DNA from: Prevotella sp.
GTDB lineage: Bacteria; Bacteroidota; Bacteroidia; Bacteroidales; Bacteroidaceae
Direction: 5' to 3'
Assembly (NCBI GenBank): GCA_017430675.1
Contig: JAFRMM010000080.1
Coordinates: forward strand, 1-43,920
Length of the DNA: 43,920 nucleotides
Part shown: positions 24,993-33,690 of the stretch, in pieces
How the letters are laid out: the number at the start of each line of letters is the position of its first letter
Numbering within the stretch: position 1 is the first letter of the stretch
Translations under genes and position numbers: made by a program
The notes under the pieces: model-generated
The model's database searches: none
Seen by the model: the letters and a program-made list of their open reading frames with translations, nothing else
Told to the model about the DNA's origin: nothing

Positions 24993-26018
24993 GCAAACGA
25001 CATAGAGAAAATAAAGGTAGAACAATTTGCTGAGGTAGTCACGATGATTCAGCAGACGAAAGCCAGCGTGATCAGCATCGCGAACACTGCTTTGATCGAC
25101 CTGTACTGGAAAGTGGGCAAGTACATTTCAGAGAAACTCACTGTTTCTGAATGGGGCGATGGAGTGGTTAAGCAATTGGCTGAATACATTGAGAAGACAA
25201 GACCTGACGTAAAGGGCTTTTCTGACAAGAATCTGTGGCGCATGAAACAGTTTTATGAGACGTACTGCGATGCAAAAGAAAAACTCTCACCAGTGGTGAG
25301 ACAAATTAACTGGACAAATAATCTCATTATTCTGAGCCGTACGAAATCGGCAGAGGAACGAGAGTTCTACTTGATGCTATGTAAGAATGAACGCCTTTCA
25401 AAACGAGAGTTGAATAGACAGATAGATGCAGCCATGTATGAGCGTTCAAAATTGGAGGGGCCAAAACTCTCGCCAGTGGTGAGAGAAATTGCACCAAAGG
25501 CAGAACAGGTGTTCAGAGACCAGTACGTGCTGGAATTTCTTGGTGGCAAGGAGTATGAGCATGAAAACAGCATGAAGAAGGCTCTGATTGACCAGATGAA
25601 ACGATTCGTACTGGAAGTTGGCAAGGACTTCCTTTTTATGGAAGAGGAGTATCGCCTGCAGGTTGGAGATAGTGATTTTCGCATTGATCTGCTTTTCTAT
25701 CATAGGGAGTTGCAATGTCTGGTGGCCTTCGAACTGAAAATGGGAAAGTTCAAGCCTGAGCATTTAGGACAGTTGAACTTCTATCTGGAAGCCCTCGACA
25801 GGGATGTGAAGAAGCCGCATGAAAAACCAAGCATTGGTGTACTGCTCTGCAAGGATAAAGACGACGAGGTGGTGGAATATGCCTTGAGTCGTAGCCTCTC
25901 GCCAACGATGGTTGCAGAATACAAGTTACGTCTGCCGGATAAAGCCCTGCTTCAGCAGAAGTTGCGTGATATCTATGAATCGAGTGAAGGAGATGAAGGG
26001 GATCATGGGTTCTCCTGA
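24990..26018 (+). CDS. DUF1016 / YhcG-family PDDEXK nuclease (second copy)
   Basis: A 342-aa YhcG protein, clearly diverged from the copy at 17.7 kb. The helical domain has IANTALIDLYWKVGKYISEKL and GFSDKNLWRMKQFYETY, then the QINWTNNLIILSRTKSAEEREFYL motif. The C-terminal PDDEXK nuclease domain has DFRIDLLFYHRELQCLVAFELKMGKFKPEHLGQLNFYLEALD, with the canonical Asp and Glu-Leu-Lys. Gene and leader are bracketed by a direct repeat whose right copy precedes a different start codon. That suggests insertion as a unit ahead of a now-lost gene. No promoter of the usual type is seen in the 104 bases upstream. Confidence 0.9.
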   Translation: MANDIEKIKVEQFAEVVTMIQQTKASVISIANTALIDLYWKVGKYISEKLTVSEWGDGVVKQLAEYIEKTRPDVKGFSDKNLWRMKQFYETYCDAKEKLSPVVRQINWTNNLIILSRTKSAEEREFYLMLCKNERLSKRELNRQIDAAMYERSKLEGPKLSPVVREIAPKAEQVFRDQYVLEFLGGKEYEHENSMKKALIDQMKRFVLEVGKDFLFMEEEYRLQVGDSDFRIDLLFYHRELQCLVAFELKMGKFKPEHLGQLNFYLEALDRDVKKPHEKPSIGVLLCKDKDDEVVEYALSRSLSPTMVAEYKLRLPDKALLQQKLRDIYESSEGDEGDHGFS

Positions 26019-26067
26019 TCTGTTTTTCAAACAATAGAACAAGAAACAAAAACGTTATTAAGATATG
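26010..26067 (+). repeat. Direct repeat, right copy
   Basis: Starts with TTCTCCTGATC (26010-26020) overlapping the last codons of the DUF1016 gene. It has the identical 28-bp stretch at 26031-26058 and ends at an ATG (26065). The spacing from repeat to ATG is the same as in the left copy, 1075 bases away. Confidence 0.85.
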
Positions 26068-26163
26068 ACGAGTGAAGAATTATGGGAACTAATTAAGTGG
26101 CAACTGAAGCAAGTATCTTTGCACCATAATAACCAACATACAAAGTTAAATGAAGATGAATGA
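26065..26163 (+). pseudogene. Remnant 5' end of a lost gene (32 codons)
   Basis: An ATG preceded by the duplicated leader opens a 32-codon frame beginning MTSEELWELIKWQLKQ. It runs through a promoter for the next gene and ends inside that gene's start. The leader plus plausible helical N-terminus suggest the stump of a gene removed or replaced by recombination. It is too short to name. Confidence 0.35.
26114..26121 (+). promoter_or_regulatory. -7 promoter box for the oxidoreductase
   Basis: TATCTTTG fits TAnnTTTG exactly and lies 28 bases before the ATG at 26150. A -33 TTTG at 20-base spacing is absent, possibly because sequence upstream was replaced when the island arrived. Confidence 0.5.
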
Positions 26164-27136
26164 TGTTTTGCGTGTCGGCATTATCGGCACTGGATGGATC
26201 GCAGAGAAGGCGGCCATCACGTTAAACGGACTGACAGCGTGCGAGGCCTACGCTGTGGGGTCGAGAAAGAAAGAGACGGCAGAGGCTTTTGCCGCCAAGT
26301 GGAATATCCAGAAGGCTTATGGCAGTTATACGGAACTGATAGCCGATCCTTACGTGGATCTGGTCTATATCGGTACGCCCCATTCTCACCATTTCGACGT
26401 GACGAAGGAGGCGCTGATGGCTGGCAAGCCCTGTCTGGTGGAGAAGGCCTTCATGGCGAACTATCGTCAGGCGAAGGAGATCATCGACCTGGCTCATGAG
26501 AAGAAGGTGTTCCTGGCAGAAGCGATCTGGACACGCTACCAGCCCGTCGTCAAGATGATGCGCAACCTGATCAGTAGCGGACGTATCGGTGAGCCCCGTC
26601 TCTTGACGGCCACACTGGGCTACTCGATGGGTGACAAGCCACGTATCATGCGCCCAGATCTCTGTGGCGGTGCCCTACTCGACCTCGGCGTCTATGCCCT
26701 GAACTTCGCACGGATGTTCTTCCCAGCGGACATCGTGAGTATGGAGAGCCAGTGCGTGAAGTCGAAGACGGGCATGGACCTGACGAATGCCATCAGTCTG
26801 GTGCTCAGCGACGGCATGCTCTGCAACCTGCAGTCGAGTGCCCAGTGCGTGGGTGACAACATCGGTGTCATCGCTGGTACGGAGGGTAACCTGATCATCG
26901 ACAACATCAACAATCCGCAGAAGATCACAGTGAACGGCCCTGACCGTACCTATATCGAGACACTCCATGTGCCCCAGCAGATCACGGGCTACGAGTACCA
27001 GTTCCTGGCCTGTCGCCAGGCACTCATCGACGGTCTGCTGGAGCCTCGAGAGATGCCCCATGAGGAGACGCTCTATATCATGCGACTGATGGACACGCTC
27101 CGCGAGAAGTGGGACGTGCGCTATCCGATGGACTAA
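26150..27136 (+). CDS. Gfo/Idh/MocA-family oxidoreductase
   Basis: A 328-aa NAD(P)-dependent sugar dehydrogenase-type protein. The Rossmann motif VGIIGTGWIAEKAA is at residues 8-21. DLVYIGTPHSHHFDVTKEALMAGKPCLVEKAF (about 75-106) contains the family's G-T-P and the conserved E-K catalytic lysine motif. FLAEAIWTRYQPVV follows, then the C-terminal sheet domain with DLGVYALNFARMFF. The exact sugar substrate is unknown; close relatives act on inositols, glucose, xylose or anhydrosugars. It converges on the GH2 gene with only 7 bases between stops. The start could be the ATG at 26150 or 26156. Confidence 0.92.
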   Translation: MKMNDVLRVGIIGTGWIAEKAAITLNGLTACEAYAVGSRKKETAEAFAAKWNIQKAYGSYTELIADPYVDLVYIGTPHSHHFDVTKEALMAGKPCLVEKAFMANYRQAKEIIDLAHEKKVFLAEAIWTRYQPVVKMMRNLISSGRIGEPRLLTATLGYSMGDKPRIMRPDLCGGALLDLGVYALNFARMFFPADIVSMESQCVKSKTGMDLTNAISLVLSDGMLCNLQSSAQCVGDNIGVIAGTEGNLIIDNINNPQKITVNGPDRTYIETLHVPQQITGYEYQFLACRQALIDGLLEPREMPHEETLYIMRLMDTLREKWDVRYPMD

Positions 27137-27143
27137 ACACTAA

Positions 27144-29504
27144 CTATAATGCGACGACGGCATCCTTGAGGTTCACGGCCTGAGCCTTGAGGATGCCGTT
27201 ACCCTTGACCACTACCATGCACTTGCCGAAGAAAGCCTTGCGCTTGGGAGCCTTAAAGTTCTCCATGGAGGTCTGACAGCCATTGTCCGTGCCGATGATC
27301 TTGGCATCGCCAGAGACGGAGAAGAATATCTGATCTTCGGCCAAGGGACAGAGATTACCATCCTTATCCACGACCTCCACGGCAATGAAGGTGGTGTTCT
27401 TGCCCTTATAGTCAGTGGTCAGACGTATATGGTCTGGGGCGCCTGCTGTCTTGATGACCTGTTCTTTCACGACCTTGCCATCCTTGCGCGATACGGCCTT
27501 TATCTCGCCAGGCTCGAACTGCACGCGCCACATCACATGGTACTGATGACTGTCAGCCTTCTTGCGGATGCCTTGGCTTCTGCCGTTGATGAAGAGTTCC
27601 ACCTCGTCGGCATGGTTGTAGTAGGCCCACAGGTCGATGGTCTGTCCAGGCAACCAGTTCCAGTGGGGGAAAAGGTGTAGCACCGTCTCGTCCGTCCACT
27701 CGCTCTGGTACATATAGTAACTGTCCTTGGGGAACCCCGCCAGGTCGATGATGCCGAAGTATGAACTGCGCGCAGGGAAACCGTAGGGCGTGGGTTCGCC
27801 TATATAGTCGAAGCCCGTCCAGATATACTGTCCGCCAACGAAGGCGTTGTGCTTCACCACATCCCACGTCTCCTCGTGCGTCGAACTCCACGAGGCATGC
27901 ATGTTGTCGTAGGCCGAACACATAAACGACGGATCAGTATAGGGCAGCCACCACTCCTTGGGTGCCGTGTAGATGGAGTCGGAGGGCATCATGTAGAAGC
28001 CACGCGTCTGCAGGGCCGACACACTCTCCGAGAAGATAAAGGGTTTGCCCGGGAAGTTCTGCGGCACATCCTTCACCCACTGATGATGGTAGTTAAAGCC
28101 GATGATGTCAATAGCCCCGCTCTTGAAGAGGTGGTTATTAGGCGAGGGCTCATTGCAACCAGCCGTGATAGGACGCGAGGTGTCGTACCGCTTCACGATC
28201 TCCGCCAAGTGCTGGGTGAGCAGACTTTGTACTGACAGTTCGCCGTCCTTCGCCAGCGTCGAGGCATCGTGGCCCGCGTTCAGGATCAGGTTCGCCTGTT
28301 CGAGCGTGAGGGTGTCAGCCTCAGCCGAAGACCACTGCTCAAGTACCTCGTTGCCAATGCTCCACATGAGGATGGAAGGATGATTGCGGTCGCGCAGGAT
28401 CAGGTCGGAGAGGTCGCGCTCATGCCACTCGTCGAAGAAACGGGCGTAGTCGTTCTGTGTCTTCTTGCGCCGCCACATGTCAAACGATTCGTCCATCACG
28501 ATGAGTCCCATCGTGTCGCACATATTCAACAGTTCAGGTGCAGGGGGATTATGCGACGAGCGAATCGAGTTCACGCCCATCGCCTTGAGTTTGGTGAGTT
28601 TGCGGTGCAGGGCATCTTCGTTAAGGGCGGCACCCAGACAACCGAAGTCGTGGTGTTCACAGACACCATTCAGTTTGAAGTTCTTACCATTGAGCCAGAA
28701 ACCCGTCTGAGGATCAAACTTGAAGTCACGGAAGCCCGTGGTGGTCTCCACCTCATCCACCACCTTCCCACCAACGAGCAGTTGCGTGCGTACCTTATAA
28801 ATATATGGCTCCTCGCACGACCACTTCCTTGGCTTCTTGATGTTCGTCGGCTTACCATCAGCATCAAGCCAGATATTCTTAACCGTTACTTTCTGGTTGG
28901 TGGGATTCTCATAATCCACCTCCACCTTACCATCATGCACATGGACACCCCAGTGCTTCACATGGATAGGATGGGTCTGCGTCAGCCACACATGACGATA
29001 GATGCCACAGCCAGAATACCAGCGTGAATTGGGCTGATCCGAGTTATCCACGCGCACAGCCACCACGTTCTCACCCTCACGGACATACGGCGTGATGTCA
29101 TACTCGAACGAACTATAGCCGTAGGGGCGGAAGCCTACTTCCTGTCCGTTGACATAGACGGTAGAGTTCATATACACGCCGTCGAACTCTATAAAGAAAC
29201 GGGTCTGGGACATCTGCGTCTCACAGTCGCCCAACGTGAAGTGCTTACGATACCACCCAATGCCGCCAGGCAGGGCTCCCCCACCCGCTCCACTGGGATT
29301 ACCGGCATAGAAGTCGCCCTCGATGGCCCAGTCATGGGGCACGTCGAGCCTACGCCAATAAGAGTCATTATACTCGGCCTTTGACATCTGTGCAGAGTCA
29401 GCCAATATAAAAAGCCAGTCAGCGTCGAAGTTCCTACGCTCACGAGCCAATGATGGCAGTCCTATGAGGGCTGCCATCACCAGCAGAAATATTCTTCTGT
29501 ACAT
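27144..29504 (-). CDS. Glycoside hydrolase family 2, probable beta-galactosidase
   Basis: A 786-aa exported enzyme with signal peptide MYRRIFLLVMAALIGLPSLA. Domains are a GH2 sugar-binding sandwich (DVPHDWAIEG, SGAGGGALPGGIGWYRKHF), an immunoglobulin-like domain that seems short (about residues 185-258), and the TIM barrel. SSHNPPAPELLNMCDTMGL leads the barrel, with acid/base Glu in WSIGNEVLEQW (about 385) and nucleophile Glu in FSESVSALQTRG (about 491). C-terminal sheet domains follow (DUF4982-like; LWAYYNHADEVELFINGRSQG). It lies 10 bases downstream of the PA14-GH31 gene in one operon. A role removing galactose from xyloglucan oligosaccharides before the alpha-xylosidase acts is inferred from that pairing. 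Confidence 0.9.
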   Translation of the reverse strand: MYRRIFLLVMAALIGLPSLARERRNFDADWLFILADSAQMSKAEYNDSYWRRLDVPHDWAIEGDFYAGNPSGAGGGALPGGIGWYRKHFTLGDCETQMSQTRFFIEFDGVYMNSTVYVNGQEVGFRPYGYSSFEYDITPYVREGENVVAVRVDNSDQPNSRWYSGCGIYRHVWLTQTHPIHVKHWGVHVHDGKVEVDYENPTNQKVTVKNIWLDADGKPTNIKKPRKWSCEEPYIYKVRTQLLVGGKVVDEVETTTGFRDFKFDPQTGFWLNGKNFKLNGVCEHHDFGCLGAALNEDALHRKLTKLKAMGVNSIRSSHNPPAPELLNMCDTMGLIVMDESFDMWRRKKTQNDYARFFDEWHERDLSDLILRDRNHPSILMWSIGNEVLEQWSSAEADTLTLEQANLILNAGHDASTLAKDGELSVQSLLTQHLAEIVKRYDTSRPITAGCNEPSPNNHLFKSGAIDIIGFNYHHQWVKDVPQNFPGKPFIFSESVSALQTRGFYMMPSDSIYTAPKEWWLPYTDPSFMCSAYDNMHASWSSTHEETWDVVKHNAFVGGQYIWTGFDYIGEPTPYGFPARSSYFGIIDLAGFPKDSYYMYQSEWTDETVLHLFPHWNWLPGQTIDLWAYYNHADEVELFINGRSQGIRKKADSHQYHVMWRVQFEPGEIKAVSRKDGKVVKEQVIKTAGAPDHIRLTTDYKGKNTTFIAVEVVDKDGNLCPLAEDQIFFSVSGDAKIIGTDNGCQTSMENFKAPKRKAFFGKCMVVVKGNGILKAQAVNLKDAVVAL

Positions 29505-29514
29505 GGTTGTTTGA

Positions 29515-32511
29515 TTAGAGTTGTACGCTGACGGCTTTGCCGTTGTAGTTGACGAGTCTGCCCTCAGGATTCTCGAGGTTCAGAGGCTTGGGTGCATCCT
29601 TAGTGATCAGCACCACATTAAACTGGCGGTTCTTCAGCATACCAGCGAACTGGCCCTTGCGAGCACCGAAACTGACCGTACGGGAAACATCATCGTAGGT
29701 GATGTCGATGGTGGCATACTTACCCTTCTCGTAGTTATAGTTCGTACCCTCGTCCTCGTAGAGTTGGAATGAGCCGTTCTGTCCAGCATAGACATAGAGA
29801 TTAATGAGTTCAGCGGGTTTCTCGTCGCACCACTCCATCTCAGGGCCAAAGGGGATGATGGCACCCTCGCGGACAAAGACGGGAATCTGCTCGTAGGGTG
29901 CATCGACCACGAGGCGCTGTCCACCCTCGACATATTCGTTGGTGTAGAGGTTGTACCAGCCACACTGTTCCGGGAAATAGACGGAACGGTTACGGGCCTT
30001 ATAATAGCCCACGGGACAAGCCATCAGCGCAGGACCGAACATCCACTGGTTGCCGATGTTCTCCACCTCCTTGTCACCGTTGAAGTCCATCACCAGGGCA
30101 CGCATCAGGGTATAGTCCTTGAAGTGAGCCCAACCTGCCATCGAGTAGAGGTAAGGCATCAGACGATAGCGCAACTTGTCATAATAGACGAACGACTTGT
30201 AGGCGGGATGCTCGTCAGGAGCGATGTTCCAGATCTCGCGCAACGGCCACTGACCATGACTGCGGAAGAGGGGGATGAAGGCACCGAACTGGTTCCAGCG
30301 CGTCTGTAACTCGCGCCACTCCACCAGATCCTCCGTCTCCACACCGCGACGGTCGAAGAATTGCTGGGCATACACGTAACGGTTCTCCACGCAGAAGCCG
30401 CCCTGGTCCATGCCCCAGAAGGGGATTCCCGACATCGAGTAGTTCAGGCCAGCCGTCATCTGGGCACGCATATCCTCCCAACGGGTGCCGATATCGCCAC
30501 TCCACGTAGCCGTCGAGAAGCGCTGTTCGCCAGCAAATCCGCTACGGGTGAGCAGGAAGACACGGGGCTCGTTCATCTTGCCCTTCCAGACTGAACGCTG
30601 ACCGTTATAGATAGCATCGGCATTCATCGTGGAATAGGCATTGAAGTATTCCGTGGATGTACCAAGATAAGTTGGGCCGCAGAGTGCCTTGCGATACCAC
30701 ATCGGCGTACAGTCGCGCACGTTGGGCTCCGAGGCATCCATCCACCAGGCATCCACACCAGCGATGCCATCGTGGTTGTACTTGGTATAGAGGTTCTCGT
30801 CCATCTGGCGCCAGAACATCTTGCGGGCACCCGGGTCGTAGGCATCGTAGAACGAGCCACGGAAGCCCAGCCAGTCGTGGATGTCGTCCTTGACGGCCTG
30901 ATGGTACATCCAGCCATTGGCATCGAGTTCTTTGTAGTTATCGACTGTATCGTAGAACTTCGGCCATACTGAGATCATGAAACGTCCGTGCATGGCGTGT
31001 ACGCTGTCGAGCATGGCCTGTGGATTCGGGTAGCGGGCCGACTCGAAGGTATGGTCGCCCCAGGAGTCGAGTTTCCAGTAGTTCCAGTCCTGCACGATGT
31101 TATCCACGGGGATATGACGCTTACGGAACTCCGCAAGGTTGCTCTCAATGTCAAGTGAACTCTGATAGCGCTCGCGGCTCTGCCAGAAGCCCAGTACCCA
31201 CTTCGGATAGAGGCTGGCCTTACCCGTCAGCGTGCGATAGCCGGAAATCACCTGGTCGAGATTCTCACCAGCGATGAAGTAATAGTCCATATCCTTAGCC
31301 ATCTCACTCCAGATGGATAGTTTTCCACGCTCCTCGGCACTGCGGGTCTCTGCCACGCGCAGTCCGCAGTAGGCCTCACCGCCATCGGGCTGCCACTCGA
31401 TGCGCAACTGGGCCTTCTTGCCCTGTGCCAAGTCGGTAGTGAACTTATAGGTATTAGGGTTCCAGGCCGTGCGCCAACGCTCAGGCACCACCTCCTTACC
31501 GTCAATATATACCTTGACATAGCCTGAGTAATAGAGGATGAACTGGTAGGGACGGATCTTGCCGTCACAACACGGCATGCCACACTCCACTGGTTCAACA
31601 AAACCCTCATAGACCACATTGGCCCCCTGCAGGTTGAAGCCCTGCGGCAAGTTCTTAATACCACCGTTGTCCGTCTTGCAGGCAATCTCACTGGTAGCGG
31701 GATAGGCATACTCAAAGTAGATGGAATCCTCGTCGCGCACAAGTTTCTTACCCTTGGCATCGATATAGGTACCCGTCAGGTGACCCTCCTGCCCCCTGCG
31801 GTCATAGAGTTTGAAGGCACGGTTCAACTGCAGGTAGTCGTTGGGATTGCCGAAGCGACAGTAACTATATGAGTCCCACAGGATACCGTAGTTCTTATTG
31901 GAGAGTACAAAGGGGATACTCACCTTCGTGTTATACTGGAACAGGTCTTCGTTCTTGCCCTTCATATTGAACTCCTCGCTCTGGTGTTGGCCTAAGCCAT
32001 AGAAAGCCTCATCGTCTGGCGAGTCGAACTTCATCTGCCAGGTAAGGCCGTGCTTCATCTCCTCTGTGATAGCGGGACCACCCTTCAGCCCATATTCACG
32101 CTCAGGCACGGTGAAGTCCTTGAACTGCTTGCCGTCCTTTGACTCCTTCAGCAACTGGTTGCCCTCGGCATCGAAGAAAGTCACCTCGCCCGTAGCCTTA
32201 CAGACGACAGCCTTCACGTTCTTAGCCTTCACCACGACACAACTGTCTTCCTCGCTCAAGGTATAACTGCCCTTGGCTGGGGCTGTCTGGGGAATGACCA
32301 TCAGGCTCTGCGGCTTCTGCGGCAGGGCCTCGGCCGATGTCGCACGGACGCGGATGATATTGTCATTCATCACTTCCAGACGGATCACCTTCGCCTGACC
32401 ACCATCAGGACGGATCGTCACGTAGTTACCACTCGTCTGCACCTCTGCTGCCATAGCCATACCCGCCATCAACAGGGCAAACGCCATCATCAAAAATTGC
32501 TTCATTTTCAT
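29515..32511 (-). CDS. Glycoside hydrolase family 31 with PA14 insert, probable alpha-xylosidase
   Basis: A 998-aa exported enzyme with signal peptide (MKMKQFLMMAFALLMAGMAMA). An N-terminal GH31 sandwich is interrupted by a PA14-like insert (about residues 275-400; FEYAYPATSEIAC, YQFILYYSGYVKVYIDGKEV, CGLRVAETR). The catalytic barrel has GFWQSRERYQSSLDIE, nucleophile Asp in DAWWMDASEPNVRD (about 590) and acid/base Asp in WSGDIGTRW (about 673). A C-terminal DUF5110-type domain follows. PA14-bearing GH31 enzymes of Bacteroides and Cellvibrio are alpha-xylosidases acting on xyloglucan oligosaccharides, so this is the favoured activity. It is the first gene of the GH31-GH2 operon, with its own good promoter. 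Confidence 0.92.
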   Translation of the reverse strand: MKMKQFLMMAFALLMAGMAMAAEVQTSGNYVTIRPDGGQAKVIRLEVMNDNIIRVRATSAEALPQKPQSLMVIPQTAPAKGSYTLSEEDSCVVVKAKNVKAVVCKATGEVTFFDAEGNQLLKESKDGKQFKDFTVPEREYGLKGGPAITEEMKHGLTWQMKFDSPDDEAFYGLGQHQSEEFNMKGKNEDLFQYNTKVSIPFVLSNKNYGILWDSYSYCRFGNPNDYLQLNRAFKLYDRRGQEGHLTGTYIDAKGKKLVRDEDSIYFEYAYPATSEIACKTDNGGIKNLPQGFNLQGANVVYEGFVEPVECGMPCCDGKIRPYQFILYYSGYVKVYIDGKEVVPERWRTAWNPNTYKFTTDLAQGKKAQLRIEWQPDGGEAYCGLRVAETRSAEERGKLSIWSEMAKDMDYYFIAGENLDQVISGYRTLTGKASLYPKWVLGFWQSRERYQSSLDIESNLAEFRKRHIPVDNIVQDWNYWKLDSWGDHTFESARYPNPQAMLDSVHAMHGRFMISVWPKFYDTVDNYKELDANGWMYHQAVKDDIHDWLGFRGSFYDAYDPGARKMFWRQMDENLYTKYNHDGIAGVDAWWMDASEPNVRDCTPMWYRKALCGPTYLGTSTEYFNAYSTMNADAIYNGQRSVWKGKMNEPRVFLLTRSGFAGEQRFSTATWSGDIGTRWEDMRAQMTAGLNYSMSGIPFWGMDQGGFCVENRYVYAQQFFDRRGVETEDLVEWRELQTRWNQFGAFIPLFRSHGQWPLREIWNIAPDEHPAYKSFVYYDKLRYRLMPYLYSMAGWAHFKDYTLMRALVMDFNGDKEVENIGNQWMFGPALMACPVGYYKARNRSVYFPEQCGWYNLYTNEYVEGGQRLVVDAPYEQIPVFVREGAIIPFGPEMEWCDEKPAELINLYVYAGQNGSFQLYEDEGTNYNYEKGKYATIDITYDDVSRTVSFGARKGQFAGMLKNRQFNVVLITKDAPKPLNLENPEGRLVNYNGKAVSVQL

Positions 32512-32547
32512 TATAGTTTTAGTCTATTAATCTCGTTTTTACGTCTG

Positions 32548-32579
32548 CAAAGATACAACAACTTTTCCAAACTTCCAAA
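32548..32579 (-). promoter_or_regulatory. Promoter of GH31-GH2 operon
   Basis: On the minus strand TTTG (32576-32579) and TATCTTTG (32548-32555) are separated by 20 bases, a full match to the Bacteroidetes consensus. The leader to the ATG at 32511 is about 30 nt. Confidence 0.75.
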
Positions 32580-32636
32580 TATTATTGTTTATTTTCCTGT
32601 ACCATCAGGCAATTTGTCTGAAATATTGCCCGAAAA

Positions 32637-32668
32637 TTTGGAGGTATAGAAAAAAACAACTACTTTTG
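32637..32668 (+). promoter_or_regulatory. Promoter of the GMP-synthase-like gene
   Basis: TTTG (32637-32640) and TACTTTTG (32661-32668) are 20 bases apart. The ATG is at 32704, leaving a leader of about 30 nt. The region 32580-32636, between this promoter and the divergent GH31 promoter, shows nothing else. Confidence 0.75.
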
Positions 32669-32703
32669 CAGACGGAATAATAATCATTAAAATAGTAAGT
32701 ATT

Positions 32704-33687
32704 ATGACTACAGGAAATGTAAGGCCGGCTAATATGGAGCGTATTACGACTCCTGCCCTGGCCCAGGAGTTTATCGACGAACAGGTGAAAGAACTGCGTG
32801 CTCAGATTGGTGACAAGAAGGTGCTGTTGGCACTTTCGGGTGGTGTTGATTCATCGGTAGTGGCTGCGCTGCTGATCAAGGCTGTGGGGAAACAGTTGGT
32901 ATCGGTGCATGTGAACCACGGACTGTTGCGCAAGGGTGAGCCCGAGCAGGTGATCAAGGTGTTCCGCGACGAGATGAATGCCAATTTGGTGTATGTGGAT
33001 GCCACAGACCGGTTCCTCGACAAACTGGCCGGGGTGGCTGATCCCGAACAGAAGCGCAAGATCATTGGCGCTGAGTTTATCCGTGTGTTTGAGGAGGAGG
33101 CCCGTAAACTGGAGGGTATCAGTTTCCTGGCCCAGGGTACGATCTATCCTGATATTGTGGAGTCGGGTCCTGTAAAGTCACACCACAATGTGGGCGGTCT
33201 GCCTGAGGATATGCAGTTCGAACTCGTAGAGCCCATCAAACTGTTGTTTAAGGATGAGGTCCGTGTGGTAGGCAAGGAACTGGGCCTACCCGATAACATG
33301 GTTTATCGTCAGCCCTTCCCAGGTCCTGGCCTGGGTGTCAGATGTACGGGTGCTATTACTCGGGATCGCCTTGAGGCCCTGCGTGAGAGCGATGCCATCC
33401 TCCGCGAAGAGTTTGCCAAGAACGGCCTTGAGGGTAAGGTATGGCAGTACTTCACCATCGTGCCCGATTACAAGAGCACTGGCGTGAAAGACAATAAGCG
33501 CAGTTGGGACTGGCCAGTCATCATCCGTGCCGTGAATACGCGCGATGCCATGACGGCTACGATCGAGGAGATTCCCTATGCGCTATTGCACCATATCACC
33601 AAGAGGATCATCACCGAGGTATCGGGTGTTAATCGTGTGCTCTACGACCTCACCCCGAAACCTACGGGAACGATTGAGTGGGAATAA
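32704..33687 (+). CDS. Stand-alone GMP synthase ATP-pyrophosphatase subunit
   Basis: A 327-aa protein equal to the C-terminal two-thirds of GuaA. An N-type ATP-pyrophosphatase domain has the PP-loop [12 protein letters not shown] (SGGVDS 45-50). The family motifs are [37 protein letters not shown] and [13 protein letters not shown]. The C-terminal dimerisation domain ends in the characteristic PTGTIEWE. The N-terminal glutaminase (class I GATase) domain is missing, and no separate glutaminase gene is near. It could therefore use free ammonia or a separate subunit, as in archaeal two-subunit GMP synthases, or be a second copy beside a full guaA elsewhere. It is convergent with the sensor gene, 3 bases apart. 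Confidence 0.88.
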   Translation: MTTGNVRPANMERITTPALAQEFIDEQVKELRAQIGDKKVLLALSGGVDSSVVAALLIKAVGKQLVSVHVNHGLLRKGEPEQVIKVFRDEMNANLVYVDATDRFLDKLAGVADPEQKRKIIGAEFIRVFEEEARKLEGISFLAQGTIYPDIVESGPVKSHHNVGGLPEDMQFELVEPIKLLFKDEVRVVGKELGLPDNMVYRQPFPGPGLGVRCTGAITRDRLEALRESDAILREEFAKNGLEGKVWQYFTIVPDYKSTGVKDNKRSWDWPVIIRAVNTRDAMTATIEEIPYALLHHITKRIITEVSGVNRVLYDLTPKPTGTIEWE

Positions 33688-33690
33688 GGA

